Of a stretch of 64,000 bases of DNA, positions 53,088 to 61,041 are shown piece by piece. Every line of letters begins with the position of its first letter. The first letter of the stretch is position 1. The DNA comes from Alphaproteobacteria bacterium (GTDB lineage Bacteria; Pseudomonadota; Alphaproteobacteria; Rs-D84), in assembly GCA_015062495.1 (NCBI GenBank), contig SUUN01000001.1, forward strand, positions 223,069-287,068, read 5' to 3'. The notes beneath the pieces were generated by a model. It did not search any database. It had not been told where the DNA came from and saw nothing but the letters and a program-made list of their open reading frames with translations. Made by a program: the position numbers and the translations under genes.

Positions 53088-54608
53088 ATGATATCTTTGA
53101 ATTCAATCATATTTAATGGAATGGATGCGACACCAATCGATGTCCAGGTGCAATTGTCGGCGGGACTGTCAAAGCCGGAATTTAACATTATCGGGTTGGC
53201 CGACCGCGCGGTCAAAGAATCAGCCGAACGTATTCGTAATGTGTTGTCGGCAATGAACCTGTCGTTGCCACCAAAACGGTTGACGGTGAATTTGTCGCCT
53301 GCAGATGTGGAAAAAAGTGGTTCACACTTTGATTTACCGATATTGTGCGGAATTTTGTGTGCAATTGGCGTTTTGCCCGAAAATGAACTGGAAAAATATG
53401 TGATTTTGGGCGAAGTGGGGCTGAACGGTGCGATTGTTAAAACCGATGCAGTGTTGCCGGCATCCGTATGGGCAAATTCGCGCGGTCTGGGGATTATATG
53501 TCCCGGCGACCAGGGCGCACAGGCACGATGGGCGGGGCACGAAAATATACTGGCACCATTTCATGTTATGCAACTGATTAACCATTTCAAGGGAACACAG
53601 ATTTTGCCTGTGCCTGAACTAACCGCGCCGACGGGGGCACAGGATTCCACGCTGGATATGGCGGATGTACATGGCCAGGCGGCGGCAAAACGCGCATTGG
53701 AAATTGCGGCCGCCGGTGGGCATGCGATGCTGATGGTGGGGCCGCCGGGATCGGGAAAAACAATGCTGGCATCACGGTTGCCGACGATTATGCCTGAAAT
53801 GACCGCACACGAGATTCTGGAAACATCAACCATTTATTCAATCGCAGGGGAACTGGGGACACGGGGATTAATGTCAACGCGACCATTTCGCAGTGTTCAT
53901 CACACATCCAGTCCAGTCGCGTTGGCCGGCGGCGGTTCGGATGCGCGACCAGGTGAAATATCATTGGCACATAATGGGGTGCTGTTTCTGGACGAATTGC
54001 CCGAATTTAACCGCGCAACATTGGAAATCCTGCGCCAGCCGATGGAATCGGGGCGAATTCTGATTTCACGCGCAAAGCGTAATGCAACATATCCGGCGCG
54101 TTTTCAATTAATCGCTGCAATGAATCCGTGTCCGTGCGGACATCTGGGGAATGCAGCGTTGTCATGTTCGCGCGCGCCACGATGTGCCGAAGCGTATCAG
54201 AACAAGATTTCAGGCCCACTGTTGGACAGAATCGATTTACATGTGGATGTTGATGCCGTTAAACCGTGGGAAATGACAACAGATAATACGCCACGTGAAT
54301 CCAGCGCAGACATTCGCAAACGCGTTGTTGCCGCACGCGAACGTCAAAATACACGCCAGGGTTGCGTTAACGCGCACCTGGACGGGCCAGCACTGGAACA
54401 ATATGCCGCATTAACGCCAGAACTGACAACATTTTTAAATACAGCAGCCGAAAAAATGGGAATGTCGGCACGTGGATACAATCGTATAAAGCGACTGGCA
54501 CGAACAATTGCTGATTTACGTGGCGCAGACGACATAGAAATGCCAGATTTAGCCGAGGCTTTGTCATACCGCCCAATTAATCGCGGTAAGTATGGCGTAA
54601 AATTATAA
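53088..54608 (+). CDS. comM: ComM/YifB family magnesium-chelatase-like AAA+ ATPase
   Basis: A 506-residue AAA+ protein: N-terminal Lon-like domain (FNIIGLADRAVKESAERI), then Walker A (GPPGSGKT), Walker B (VLFLDELPEF), and the C-terminal Mg-chelatase domain (LLDRIDLHVDV, SARGYNRIKRLARTIADL). ComM acts in branch migration during transformation-linked recombination in competent bacteria. The start at 53088 is a few bases beyond a TATAAT box (53073-53078), so the leader is very short. Confidence 0.9.
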   Translation: MISLNSIIFNGMDATPIDVQVQLSAGLSKPEFNIIGLADRAVKESAERIRNVLSAMNLSLPPKRLTVNLSPADVEKSGSHFDLPILCGILCAIGVLPENELEKYVILGEVGLNGAIVKTDAVLPASVWANSRGLGIICPGDQGAQARWAGHENILAPFHVMQLINHFKGTQILPVPELTAPTGAQDSTLDMADVHGQAAAKRALEIAAAGGHAMLMVGPPGSGKTMLASRLPTIMPEMTAHEILETSTIYSIAGELGTRGLMSTRPFRSVHHTSSPVALAGGGSDARPGEISLAHNGVLFLDELPEFNRATLEILRQPMESGRILISRAKRNATYPARFQLIAAMNPCPCGHLGNAALSCSRAPRCAEAYQNKISGPLLDRIDLHVDVDAVKPWEMTTDNTPRESSADIRKRVVAARERQNTRQGCVNAHLDGPALEQYAALTPELTTFLNTAAEKMGMSARGYNRIKRLARTIADLRGADDIEMPDLAEALSYRPINRGKYGVKL

Positions 54609-54609
54609 T

Positions 54610-55215
54610 CTATTTTTGGTTTGTGTGGTTAATCCAGTCCTGAATCTGAGAACCGATAACATTATATTTGCGGGCGGCAGCCGCGATACCGTCTGTGTTG
54701 GCACAGTCAATGATTTCACGTTTTTGTTCTGGTGAAAATGTACGATGTTTGCGCGTTTCATATATGTGGTATGTATTATTCCACAGGCGGATTGTAGATG
54801 CGGCGATATTATATTCACGCGCCGCAGCAGATGGGCCAAATTCACGCGCGTATTTCAGAACCGCAATCTTTTCCGTTTCAGACACACGGACGGGTAATTT
54901 GTTTATCGTGTTGGTGCGTTTTGGGCCGTGCTGATTATAGATGTGCAGTTTTTCGTTCCATTTTTGAAGCGTTGCGGTATCTATGTCATAATGATTCATC
55001 GCATTAGTCAGGCCATGCGCGTTTGCGTATTCCAGGATTGCGATTTTTTGTTCCACTGAAAACACGCGCATTGTTTGGGTTTCGTATATCTGATATTTAC
55101 GATTCCAACGTATAACCGTTGATGAAGACACACCAAAGTGACGGGCGGCGGCAATTGTACCATTGTCGCGCGCGTATTCTAAAATTGCACATTTTTCTGC
55201 ATACGTATACGCCAT
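54610..55215 (-). CDS. protein of four tandem helix-turn-helix repeats
   Basis: A 201-residue protein made of four units of about 40-50 residues (about 5-45, 53-93, 113-152, 162-195). Each follows the pattern EK-x-A-I-L-x-YA-x-x-x-G-x-x-AAAR-x-[FY]-x-[VI]-x-x-ST[IV]-x-x-WN-x-x-Y-x-IYE. The units resemble transposase/Psq-type HTH domains (IS3 or IS630 style), but no nuclease domain is present. Repeat 2 is the most divergent. It probably binds DNA at repeated sites; the target is unknown. Its stop is 1 bp from the convergent comM stop. Confidence 0.72.
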   Translation of the reverse strand: MAYTYAEKCAILEYARDNGTIAAARHFGVSSSTVIRWNRKYQIYETQTMRVFSVEQKIAILEYANAHGLTNAMNHYDIDTATLQKWNEKLHIYNQHGPKRTNTINKLPVRVSETEKIAVLKYAREFGPSAAAREYNIAASTIRLWNNTYHIYETRKHRTFSPEQKREIIDCANTDGIAAAARKYNVIGSQIQDWINHTNQK

Positions 55216-55228
55216 TGTGTATCCCCCA

Positions 55229-56089
55229 TTATCGACTTAGAAACAGTGAACGACTTTTTTCCAGGAAATAACGACGGTTTGGCATCGCATGAATAAAACG
55301 CGACAGATATCGCAGGGAATTCTGAATCATCGTAGTTTCCAGGGTCTGGGTATTGCCCACCTGCAATCGCAGTGATTGCAGTTGGTGCAAATCAAACGCA
55401 TTGTCATTTTTGGCGTTGCCGGTGTTATATTTAATTTCAAGCATGAAATTGGGAACGTGCGAATTTATAAACTGCATGCGCTTAATCTGTTCGTCCAATG
55501 GCATATAATGCAATACGCCCATTGCGATAACTGTATCCAGTGTGTGTTGCATGGACATTTCTTTGGCATTGTCCCAGGTGATTGGCATCGGGATACGACC
55601 GCCAACCAATTCAGCCGTACGAACATAGGCATCCATGATTTCAGGTTCATCAATAATATATGCGCCCGGCATATTGTATTCTGTTTGAATGGCGGCCGCC
55701 AGTGGCGACAGCCCTGCCCCTAAATCAACGAAACTGTGCGTGGTGTTGCCGGCAACCTTGTCTGATAAAAAGCGGGCACTTTCTGAAAAACGCAATGCGT
55801 AATGCAACGAATGCATTGGAACGTTGGTTGCACCTTCGACACAACGGGATAAATATTCCGTGCTGCGAATTGAACCATTGATAATCTTTTGACCAACCTG
55901 GCCCAAGTGACGCTTCATACATGACATATTCATAACGTCTAACAAGGCGATATTCCATTCGTGGATATATTCTGTGGCAAATGTAGATATTGGCGACGTG
56001 TATTGTTTATGAAGTTCCAGCGCAGGTTCCATAAATAAACTGCACGACATGGGTATGTCCATTAAACCAAATGATAATTTCTGGGCCAT
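55229..56089 (-). CDS. SAM-dependent methyltransferase-like protein
   Basis: A 286-residue protein with a class I methyltransferase core: motif I SFVDLGAGLSPLAA near residue 120 and the motif IV region VIAMGVLHYMPLDEQI. The long N-terminal helical part is not recognised. The substrate is unknown. It follows the GNAT gene by 5 bp and precedes the four-HTH gene by 13 bp, so the three are likely co-transcribed. Confidence 0.7.
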   Translation of the reverse strand: MAQKLSFGLMDIPMSCSLFMEPALELHKQYTSPISTFATEYIHEWNIALLDVMNMSCMKRHLGQVGQKIINGSIRSTEYLSRCVEGATNVPMHSLHYALRFSESARFLSDKVAGNTTHSFVDLGAGLSPLAAAIQTEYNMPGAYIIDEPEIMDAYVRTAELVGGRIPMPITWDNAKEMSMQHTLDTVIAMGVLHYMPLDEQIKRMQFINSHVPNFMLEIKYNTGNAKNDNAFDLHQLQSLRLQVGNTQTLETTMIQNSLRYLSRFIHAMPNRRYFLEKSRSLFLSR

Positions 56090-56094
56090 TTTCG

Positions 56095-56841
56095 TTAACG
56101 CCCCCGTTCGTTCAGTTGTGCAATATTTGCACGATAATTATTAAATGTGCGCGTTAACGACAGGCGTGCCCAATCATTTGGATGATCGTTCTGGGTCTGT
56201 AATAACACGGGTTTATCACGGTGTGCAACGCCAACCAGCAAACCTTCGGCGGTGGCATCTACGTTAAAATACGCAAATAACGGTGCGTGTGGCACAATCA
56301 ATGCAGAAATGTCCAATCCATGCGACAATGGTGCGCACATACGCGCAATACGTGCCGGAAAACCAAACAATGCGACATCTGCACAATGTGGCAGTTCTAT
56401 TTTTTTGGCATAGGTGTTTGCACCATATATACTGGTATATTTATGCGCCTTGTAAAAATTTTCAGCATGCCACAATGATATTAGTTCTATGTTTTTATAG
56501 GCGGGCGCAATGCTGTGTTCGGCCGACAATAATAAATTATGACCGATATGTTGGCGCTGGTGTGATGGCAAGACATACAGACATTTAATGGTTGCCACAT
56601 TCCGCGCGCCATATCCACGAATAAAACCAACCATTTTGGCGTCATCATATGCACCAAATGCAAAATTATAGGACTTAGACTTAAATTCCTGTTTATATTC
56701 CGACAAAGCACGTGCCAGTTCGTCTGATTCCAGTTCGTAATTATAGTTAAATTCCATCGACGCCGCACGAATATGCAAAAAATCATCCCAGATTCCTGGG
56801 ACACTTTGGTCAAATATTGGAATGATACGTATGTCGCTCAT
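56095..56841 (-). CDS. GNAT family acetyltransferase-like protein
   Basis: A 248-residue protein with the GNAT core in the first 150 residues. Motif A, which binds acetyl-CoA, appears as IKCLYVLPSHQRQHIGHNLL (given as LYVLPSHQRQHIG), followed by the HAENFYKAHKY helix. A further domain of about 100 residues at the C-terminus is unrecognised. It is adjacent to the methyltransferase gene. The substrate is unknown. Confidence 0.75.
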   Translation of the reverse strand: MSDIRIIPIFDQSVPGIWDDFLHIRAASMEFNYNYELESDELARALSEYKQEFKSKSYNFAFGAYDDAKMVGFIRGYGARNVATIKCLYVLPSHQRQHIGHNLLLSAEHSIAPAYKNIELISLWHAENFYKAHKYTSIYGANTYAKKIELPHCADVALFGFPARIARMCAPLSHGLDISALIVPHAPLFAYFNVDATAEGLLVGVAHRDKPVLLQTQNDHPNDWARLSLTRTFNNYRANIAQLNERGR

Positions 56842-56882
56842 ACCTTAATATATAATACAAATACTTTGTTTTGTCAATATGA

Positions 56883-57605
56883 TTAAAAACTTAAATTTAT
56901 ATCTGGGATTTTGTCGTGCTTTGCGTTTGGTATCACAACGATGTTTTCATCAGCGACCCATCTGCGCGAAAGTGAATTTGGAACAACGCGATCGCCGGCA
57001 ATAATATAGTGTACCTGGGGGACGGTGGGCAATGCGGTCATATCCAATGATTTTGACAGGGGCATATCATTAAAATACGCAGTCCATTCTGAATGATTCA
57101 AAACGCCAGCAATTGTTATCCACCGGATAACATTCAGTTCTGGGGTCTGGTTTATTATTATACCAGATACCATCGCACCACCCGAATAACCAATCAGGAC
57201 AATAGGACGCTTTTGGGCAATTGTTTTGACCGCGCCAGATACAGAATCGATGATTTTATCCGAAAAACGGCCGTTTGTCCAATCTGTACGGGAACATGAT
57301 GCCGACATAATATACTGGCACGGGCGGGCAATATATGCCACATTTGGGGACGTGTCACGTGACGCCATGTCGCGTACCAACGTTCCGTTTGGCGTTGGAT
57401 CAGACGTTGGAATACCACGTGCGTCAAATGAATTTCCGTCGCCTTCGATATAAATATGGATGGGGGATGTGTTGTCAGATAAACGCTGGTACGTGGCAAG
57501 TGTGTATTCGCCCGAAACAATTGGCGCGTATATAAAATCAGATGGCGCATGCCACACAGGCGCACATCCAGACAACAATAAAGATAAAATGCCCCACTTC
57601 CTCAT
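56883..57605 (-). CDS. lipoprotein with alpha/beta-hydrolase fold
   Basis: A 240-residue protein with a lipobox (LLLSGC, lipidated Cys at about residue 14), so anchored to a membrane. The hydrolase fold shows HIYIEGDGN (oxyanion strand), the nucleophile elbow GYSGGA, and an acid/His pair possibly in AGDRVVPNS and NAKHDK. The catalytic triad looks complete, so an esterase or lipase role is likely; the substrate is unknown. Confidence 0.78.
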   Translation of the reverse strand: MRKWGILSLLLSGCAPVWHAPSDFIYAPIVSGEYTLATYQRLSDNTSPIHIYIEGDGNSFDARGIPTSDPTPNGTLVRDMASRDTSPNVAYIARPCQYIMSASCSRTDWTNGRFSDKIIDSVSGAVKTIAQKRPIVLIGYSGGAMVSGIIINQTPELNVIRWITIAGVLNHSEWTAYFNDMPLSKSLDMTALPTVPQVHYIIAGDRVVPNSLSRRWVADENIVVIPNAKHDKIPDINLSF

Positions 57606-57640
57606 TTAATGCACGTATTTTACATCATATTAAGATAAAG

Positions 57641-57688
57641 GTCAAAACATAAAAGTTTTGACAAAAAGACTTGACAAATGTATTGACA
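57641..57688 (+). promoter_or_regulatory. palindromic operator with three TTGACA boxes
   Basis: GTCAAAAC-ATAAAA-GTTTTGAC (57641-57662) is a perfect 8-bp inverted repeat overlapping the first of three TTGACA boxes (57658, 57671, 57683, spaced 13 and 12 bp). It lies upstream of the gene at 57739. Confidence 0.55.
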
Positions 57689-57738
57689 AATACTATTTTT
57701 GGGATAAAGAATTAAACAATCAGCCAAGGGGGCACATA

Positions 57739-58503
57739 ATGTTTGATAAACTGAAAATGAAATTTGCCGCACGTCGTGTCAAGGCAAAGAAGAAAGACAC
57801 CAAGAAGAAAACGTCGCGCAAAAACACAAAACGCAACGGATTTTGGGCGCGCGCGTGGAATATAATTTGTTGGCCATTTCGTATGATTGCTAAATTATGC
57901 AAGCGGTTTTGGAATTGGCTGTGCGGAATCAATTTAGTTGCAATGGTTAATTTGGCATTGTTGGTGGCGATTATCGTGCTGTTTTCAATGCTGATTATCG
58001 ATGTGGTTGGATGTCGCAAGCAAGTTGTGATTGTCGCAAAGCAGTCGCAGACTGCCGAACAGATCGTCGTTACAGATGCCGCCGCGCCACGCAATGTAAA
58101 ACCACGCCCGGTGTTGCCAATCAAGGTTAATGCCCAGACAAATAAAAAGGTAAATCAACCGGTCAATGTTGTGCCGGTAAAACGTAGCGAAGTTAAAATC
58201 GCACAGCAACAGACCGCAACGCGCAACAATACATTTTGGGGCGATGTAATCATCGACAGTCGTGGTGCGGGCACGATGCTGAAAAACGCGTCACAGGTTA
58301 ACGGTAATTTGTATCTGCAAAATATGCGTAAATACACACTGCCGTGTGATATTCGTATTAATGGGAATTTATTCCTGCGCGATGTCAATATGTTACAGTT
58401 CTGTGGCGATTTTGTCATCACTGGCAATATTTATGTAAGTCCGCGTTCATCATTTGGACCAATTCCAAAGACAGCGCGCCTGGGCGGACATGTAGTTTTG
58501 TAG
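57739..58503 (+). CDS. membrane-anchored protein with C-terminal bactofilin-like strands
   Basis: A 254-residue protein: a very basic N-terminus (residues 1-33), amphipathic and aromatic segments, one clear membrane span (about 69-91), a Pro/Val/Lys-rich linker, and a C-terminal domain of short strands with NGN-like turns (VNGNLYLQ, INGNLFLR, ITGNIYVS) as in beta-helical polymer-forming proteins. The start at 57739 follows AGGGGG. It shares the MFDKL start with the next gene. It may form envelope-associated polymers; inference. Confidence 0.65.
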   Translation: MFDKLKMKFAARRVKAKKKDTKKKTSRKNTKRNGFWARAWNIICWPFRMIAKLCKRFWNWLCGINLVAMVNLALLVAIIVLFSMLIIDVVGCRKQVVIVAKQSQTAEQIVVTDAAAPRNVKPRPVLPIKVNAQTNKKVNQPVNVVPVKRSEVKIAQQQTATRNNTFWGDVIIDSRGAGTMLKNASQVNGNLYLQNMRKYTLPCDIRINGNLFLRDVNMLQFCGDFVITGNIYVSPRSSFGPIPKTARLGGHVVL

Positions 58504-58523
58504 GTATAAAGTTTCCCCCGATT

Positions 58524-58553
58524 AATACCACCGTGAAAGCGGTGGTATTTTTT
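58524..58553 (+). terminator. terminator after the basic membrane protein gene
   Basis: AATACCACCG-TGAAAG-CGGTGGTATT perfect 10-bp stem with a T-run. Confidence 0.92.
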
Positions 58554-58618
58554 CGTGGAAATATCTGAAAAACATGTGTATAGTGTGCATATCCAAACAA
58601 TTACAAGGGGGAAATTCA

Positions 58619-58855
58619 ATGTTTGATAAACTGTTAGGCGTGCTGTCCAAAAATTTAGGTTATACAGTTGTACTGGTTGCGGCAATTCTGTTGTTTGCAG
58701 TATTTTCCGATGGATTGATTCCGGGATTGATTACCGCGGTGTCTGCACTGTTGGCATATACATGCATTATGGCACTGTACAAGGAATACAAGGCAACACC
58801 TGCAAAAAAAGCACCCGCGAAGGTCGCAAAAAAATCAGCGCCTAAGAAAAAATAA
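58619..58855 (+). CDS. small membrane protein with Lys/Ala-rich tail
   Basis: A 78-residue protein beginning MFDKLLGV, with two hydrophobic segments (about 16-30 and 33-52). The tail is rich in Lys, Ala and Pro (KKAPAKVAKKSAPKKK). AGGGGG precedes the start. No family was recognised. Tail composition resembles the N-terminus of the next gene product. Confidence 0.65.
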   Translation: MFDKLLGVLSKNLGYTVVLVAAILLFAVFSDGLIPGLITAVSALLAYTCIMALYKEYKATPAKKAPAKVAKKSAPKKK

Positions 58856-58860
58856 TACCA

Positions 58861-58883
58861 CCCCGCGATTATGCGGGGTTTTC
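58861..58883 (+). terminator. terminator of the small membrane protein gene
   Basis: CCCCGC-GATTAT-GCGGGG stem followed by TTTTCATTT. Confidence 0.82.
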
Positions 58884-58898
58884 ATTTGAAAAAATTTC

Positions 58899-58927
58899 TT
58901 TACAAGTTTTTTTTATTTGAATACAAT
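58899..58927 (+). promoter_or_regulatory. promoter of the Cys-cluster/EF-hand gene
   Basis: TTTACA (58899-58904), 17-bp spacer, TACAAT (58922-58927). Confidence 0.6.
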
Positions 58928-58956
58928 CAAGACGTCATAAAATAAAGGAAGGACAA

Positions 58957-59478
58957 ATGGCAGAAAAAACAACAAAAAAAGTAACAGCAAAAAAAACTGT
59001 TGCAAAGAAAACCGTTTCTAAACCAGCGGTGGCAAAAAAACCGGCTGCAAAGAAAGCCCCTGCAAAGAAAGTTGCAGAGGTTAAAAAGACAGTGGCCGCA
59101 CCAGTGGCTGATAAATTCCCATGTGGCTGTGACAAGGGTTGTGCATGTGGCGGTGAATGCGCATGCGCAAAAAAGAAATGCACATTTGGTCGTTTCCTGA
59201 AAAAATTAATCTTGGTCTTAATCATTTTCGCATTGGGTTTTGCGGCGGCAAAAATGTGTTGCTGTGACAAGCGCGCGGGCAAGCCACATCCAGAATTTGA
59301 AAATGGATGCCTGGTGGTGAAATGCCCAAAAATGGCTGAAAAAGTTCCAATGATGGATGCAAATAATGACGGATGCGTTTCCCGCGAAGAATTCCGTGCT
59401 GCACGCAAGGCGATGAAGCGTGCCCCACGCGAAGAAGCACCGGAAATGCCAGCACCAGCGCCACAGATGGCAGAATAA
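58957..59478 (+). CDS. Lys/Ala-rich, Cys-cluster, single-span protein with EF-hand
   Basis: A 173-residue protein of unusual build. Residues 1-50 are histone H1-like (Lys, Ala, Pro, Thr). Residues 55-75 hold seven Cys in a CGC-x3-C-x-C-style cluster. A membrane span covers about 82-99. It is followed by CCC (101-103), further Cys at 118 and 123, and an EF-hand loop at 134-145 (D134, N136, D138, G139, V141, S142, E145). The tail is Pro/Ala/Glu-rich. It may bind soft metals on one side and calcium on the other. No known family combines these parts. Confidence 0.75.
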   Translation: MAEKTTKKVTAKKTVAKKTVSKPAVAKKPAAKKAPAKKVAEVKKTVAAPVADKFPCGCDKGCACGGECACAKKKCTFGRFLKKLILVLIIFALGFAAAKMCCCDKRAGKPHPEFENGCLVVKCPKMAEKVPMMDANNDGCVSREEFRAARKAMKRAPREEAPEMPAPAPQMAE

Positions 59479-59481
59479 AAA

Positions 59482-59507
59482 AATCCCGCAATTGCGGGAT
59501 TTTTTTA
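59482..59507 (+). terminator. terminator of the Cys-cluster/EF-hand gene
   Basis: AATCCCGC-AATT-GCGGGATT stem with seven T. Confidence 0.92.
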
Positions 59508-59510
59508 GTG

Positions 59511-59560
59511 GTTAGTGGCGGAATCCATGATTACTTAGATAAATTTTTATTTATCAGAAT
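59511..59560 (+). repeat. terminator-linked dispersed repeat, divergent copy
   Basis: After the terminator: TTACTTAGATAAATTTTTATTTATC, close to the tail of copy 1 at 14886, but without clear GAGAYAT units. Confidence 0.45.
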
Positions 59561-59658
59561 AATAAATAGCGGATGGTGAGTATTCCCTCGGCATAAATGC
59601 CTGCGGGGCATTCCTGACGATTTCGCCGCGCAACGCTTGCAAAATCTACTCATTGTCG

Positions 59659-59684
59659 AACCCGACAACCAATGTTGTCGGGTT
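59659..59684. other. perfect 11-bp hairpin
   Basis: AACCCGACAAC-CAAT-GTTGTCGGGTT in the gene-free stretch downstream of tRNA-Ser(UGA). No T-run follows on either side, so it is not a simple terminator. Confidence 0.5.
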
Positions 59685-59704
59685 AATCCCGATGCCATAG
59701 GACG

Positions 59705-59743
59705 GTAATAAAAATATGCCCGCATGGGGCATATTTTTATTAC
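59705..59743. terminator. 17-bp palindromic terminator of tRNA-Ser(UGA)
   Basis: GTAATAAAAATATGCCC and GGGCATATTTTTATTAC form a perfect 17-bp stem with a 5-nt loop. It touches the tRNA 3' end and could act on both strands. Confidence 0.75.
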
Positions 59744-59833
59744 TGGCGGATGGTGAGGGATTCGAACCCCCGGTGGAGTTGCCCCCACAACGGTTTTCAA
59801 GACCGCCGCATTCGACCGCTCTGCCAACCATCC
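59744..59833 (-). tRNA. tRNA-Ser (anticodon UGA)
   Basis: A 90-nt class II tRNA with encoded CCA. The acceptor is GGATGGT/ACCATCC, the anticodon loop is CTTGAAA (UGA), there is a long variable arm, and the T-arm is GGTTCGAATCC. Its 5' half is duplicated twice upstream in the 153-bp repeat. Confidence 0.95.
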
Positions 59834-60195
59834 TAAACTTGTTCCCGTCGGTCTTTCTACCTACGGTTTTGTTCGCTGACCGTGCCTGACGGCACTGCTC
59901 ACCACTCGTTAGCGTTCGGCTGCACTGCGTTTGCCTTACTTACTCGTATGCAAGACCGCCGCATTCGACCGCTCTGCCAACCATCCTAAACTTGTTCCCG
60001 TCGGTCTTTCAACCTACGGTTTTGTTCGCTGACCGTGCCTGACGGCACTGCTCACCACTCGTTAGCGTTCGGCTACACTGCGTTTGCCTTACTTACTCGT
60101 ATGCAAGACCGCCGCAACGCCCCGCCTGCCAACCATCCTAAACTTGTTCCCGTCGGTCTTTCAACCTACGGTTTTGTTCGCTGACGCTGCGTAGT
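59798..60195 (-). repeat. 153-bp tandem repeat containing the 5' half of tRNA-Ser(UGA)
   Basis: CAAGACCGCCGC starts at 59798, 59951 and 60104, a period of 153 bp and about 2.6 copies. Each unit carries the first 36-37 nt of the tRNA (to the anticodon loop) plus a linker of about 116 bp with a GTGCC/GGCAC hairpin. Copies 1 and 2 are nearly identical. Copy 3 is degraded in the tRNA part and truncated. No ORF was seen in this gene-free stretch. Confidence 0.85.
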
Positions 60196-60236
60196 GTTCA
60201 CGTTACAAAGTTTTGGTCAACGGCGCATATTGTACA

Positions 60237-61034
60237 TTATTTTTTGCGTATTGCAAATATAAAAATTGCACCACCTGCAAAAAACATTATTAGCGATAAC
60301 AGTTGCCCCATCGTCAACCCCCACGATGTCAAGAAACCAATCTGGGCATCAGGGGCACGGAATATTTCACAAATCATTCGGAATACCGCATATCCCATAC
60401 CCATTATGCCCGCCAATGCCCCAGGTCGTTTTTTCAGGCTGGTATAACGATACAGGCAATACATGATTGCAAATAATAATATGCCTTCGGTGGTGGCTTC
60501 GTACAATGGGCTGGGGTGGCGCGGGATTGGCGTGTCACCATTAAATACAACTGCCCAGGGGACATCGGTGGGGCGACCCATGACCTCGCGATTAATAAAA
60601 TTCGCAATACGCCCAAAGAACAGGCCAATTGGCGCAACAACCGCCAGTAAATCCAGAATTTTCCATGCATTTACCGTGTGACGATGGCCATATATAAACG
60701 TCGCCATGATTACACCAATCAGTCCGCCATGAAAGCTCATCCCGCCATGCCAAACCGCCAGAATCTGTAACGGATGCGATAAAAAGTAGCCCAAATCATA
60801 AAACAGGACATACCCCAGACGTCCGCCTACAATCACACCGATTATTATCGCAGTCAGCAGATCATCCATCTGCTTTTTAGACAACGAAACAACGCTGTCT
60901 GCGCGGCGCATCAGCCGACAAAACAACCAATAACCAATGACAAACGCCGCCACATATGCCAGCGCATACCACCGGATATCCAGTCCAAAAATTGAAAATG
61001 CAACCGGTGAAATTGGATTAATTGTAATTGCCAT
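60237..61034 (-). CDS. lgt: prolipoprotein diacylglyceryl transferase
   Basis: Lgt attaches diacylglycerol to the lipobox Cys of preprolipoproteins in the inner membrane. The 265-residue protein has about seven membrane spans and the family signature GGRLGYVLFYD, WHGGMSFHGGLIG (essential His) and GRIANFINREVMGRPTDVPW, then HPSPLYEA. The start at 61034 is preceded only by a weak site. It follows a small gene by 7 bp on the same strand. Confidence 0.95.
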   Translation of the reverse strand: MAITINPISPVAFSIFGLDIRWYALAYVAAFVIGYWLFCRLMRRADSVVSLSKKQMDDLLTAIIIGVIVGGRLGYVLFYDLGYFLSHPLQILAVWHGGMSFHGGLIGVIMATFIYGHRHTVNAWKILDLLAVVAPIGLFFGRIANFINREVMGRPTDVPWAVVFNGDTPIPRHPSPLYEATTEGILLFAIMYCLYRYTSLKKRPGALAGIMGMGYAVFRMICEIFRAPDAQIGFLTSWGLTMGQLLSLIMFFAGGAIFIFAIRKK

Positions 61035-61041
61035 AGAATTA

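Noticed and set aside
59798-60195. CRISPR-like array
   Set aside because: Only about 2.6 copies, unit of 153 bp with no short repeat/spacer alternation and no cas genes; it contains tRNA sequence.
59831-60195. Additional complete tRNA genes in the repeat
   Set aside because: Copies stop at the anticodon loop and lack the 3' half, variable arm and T-arm.
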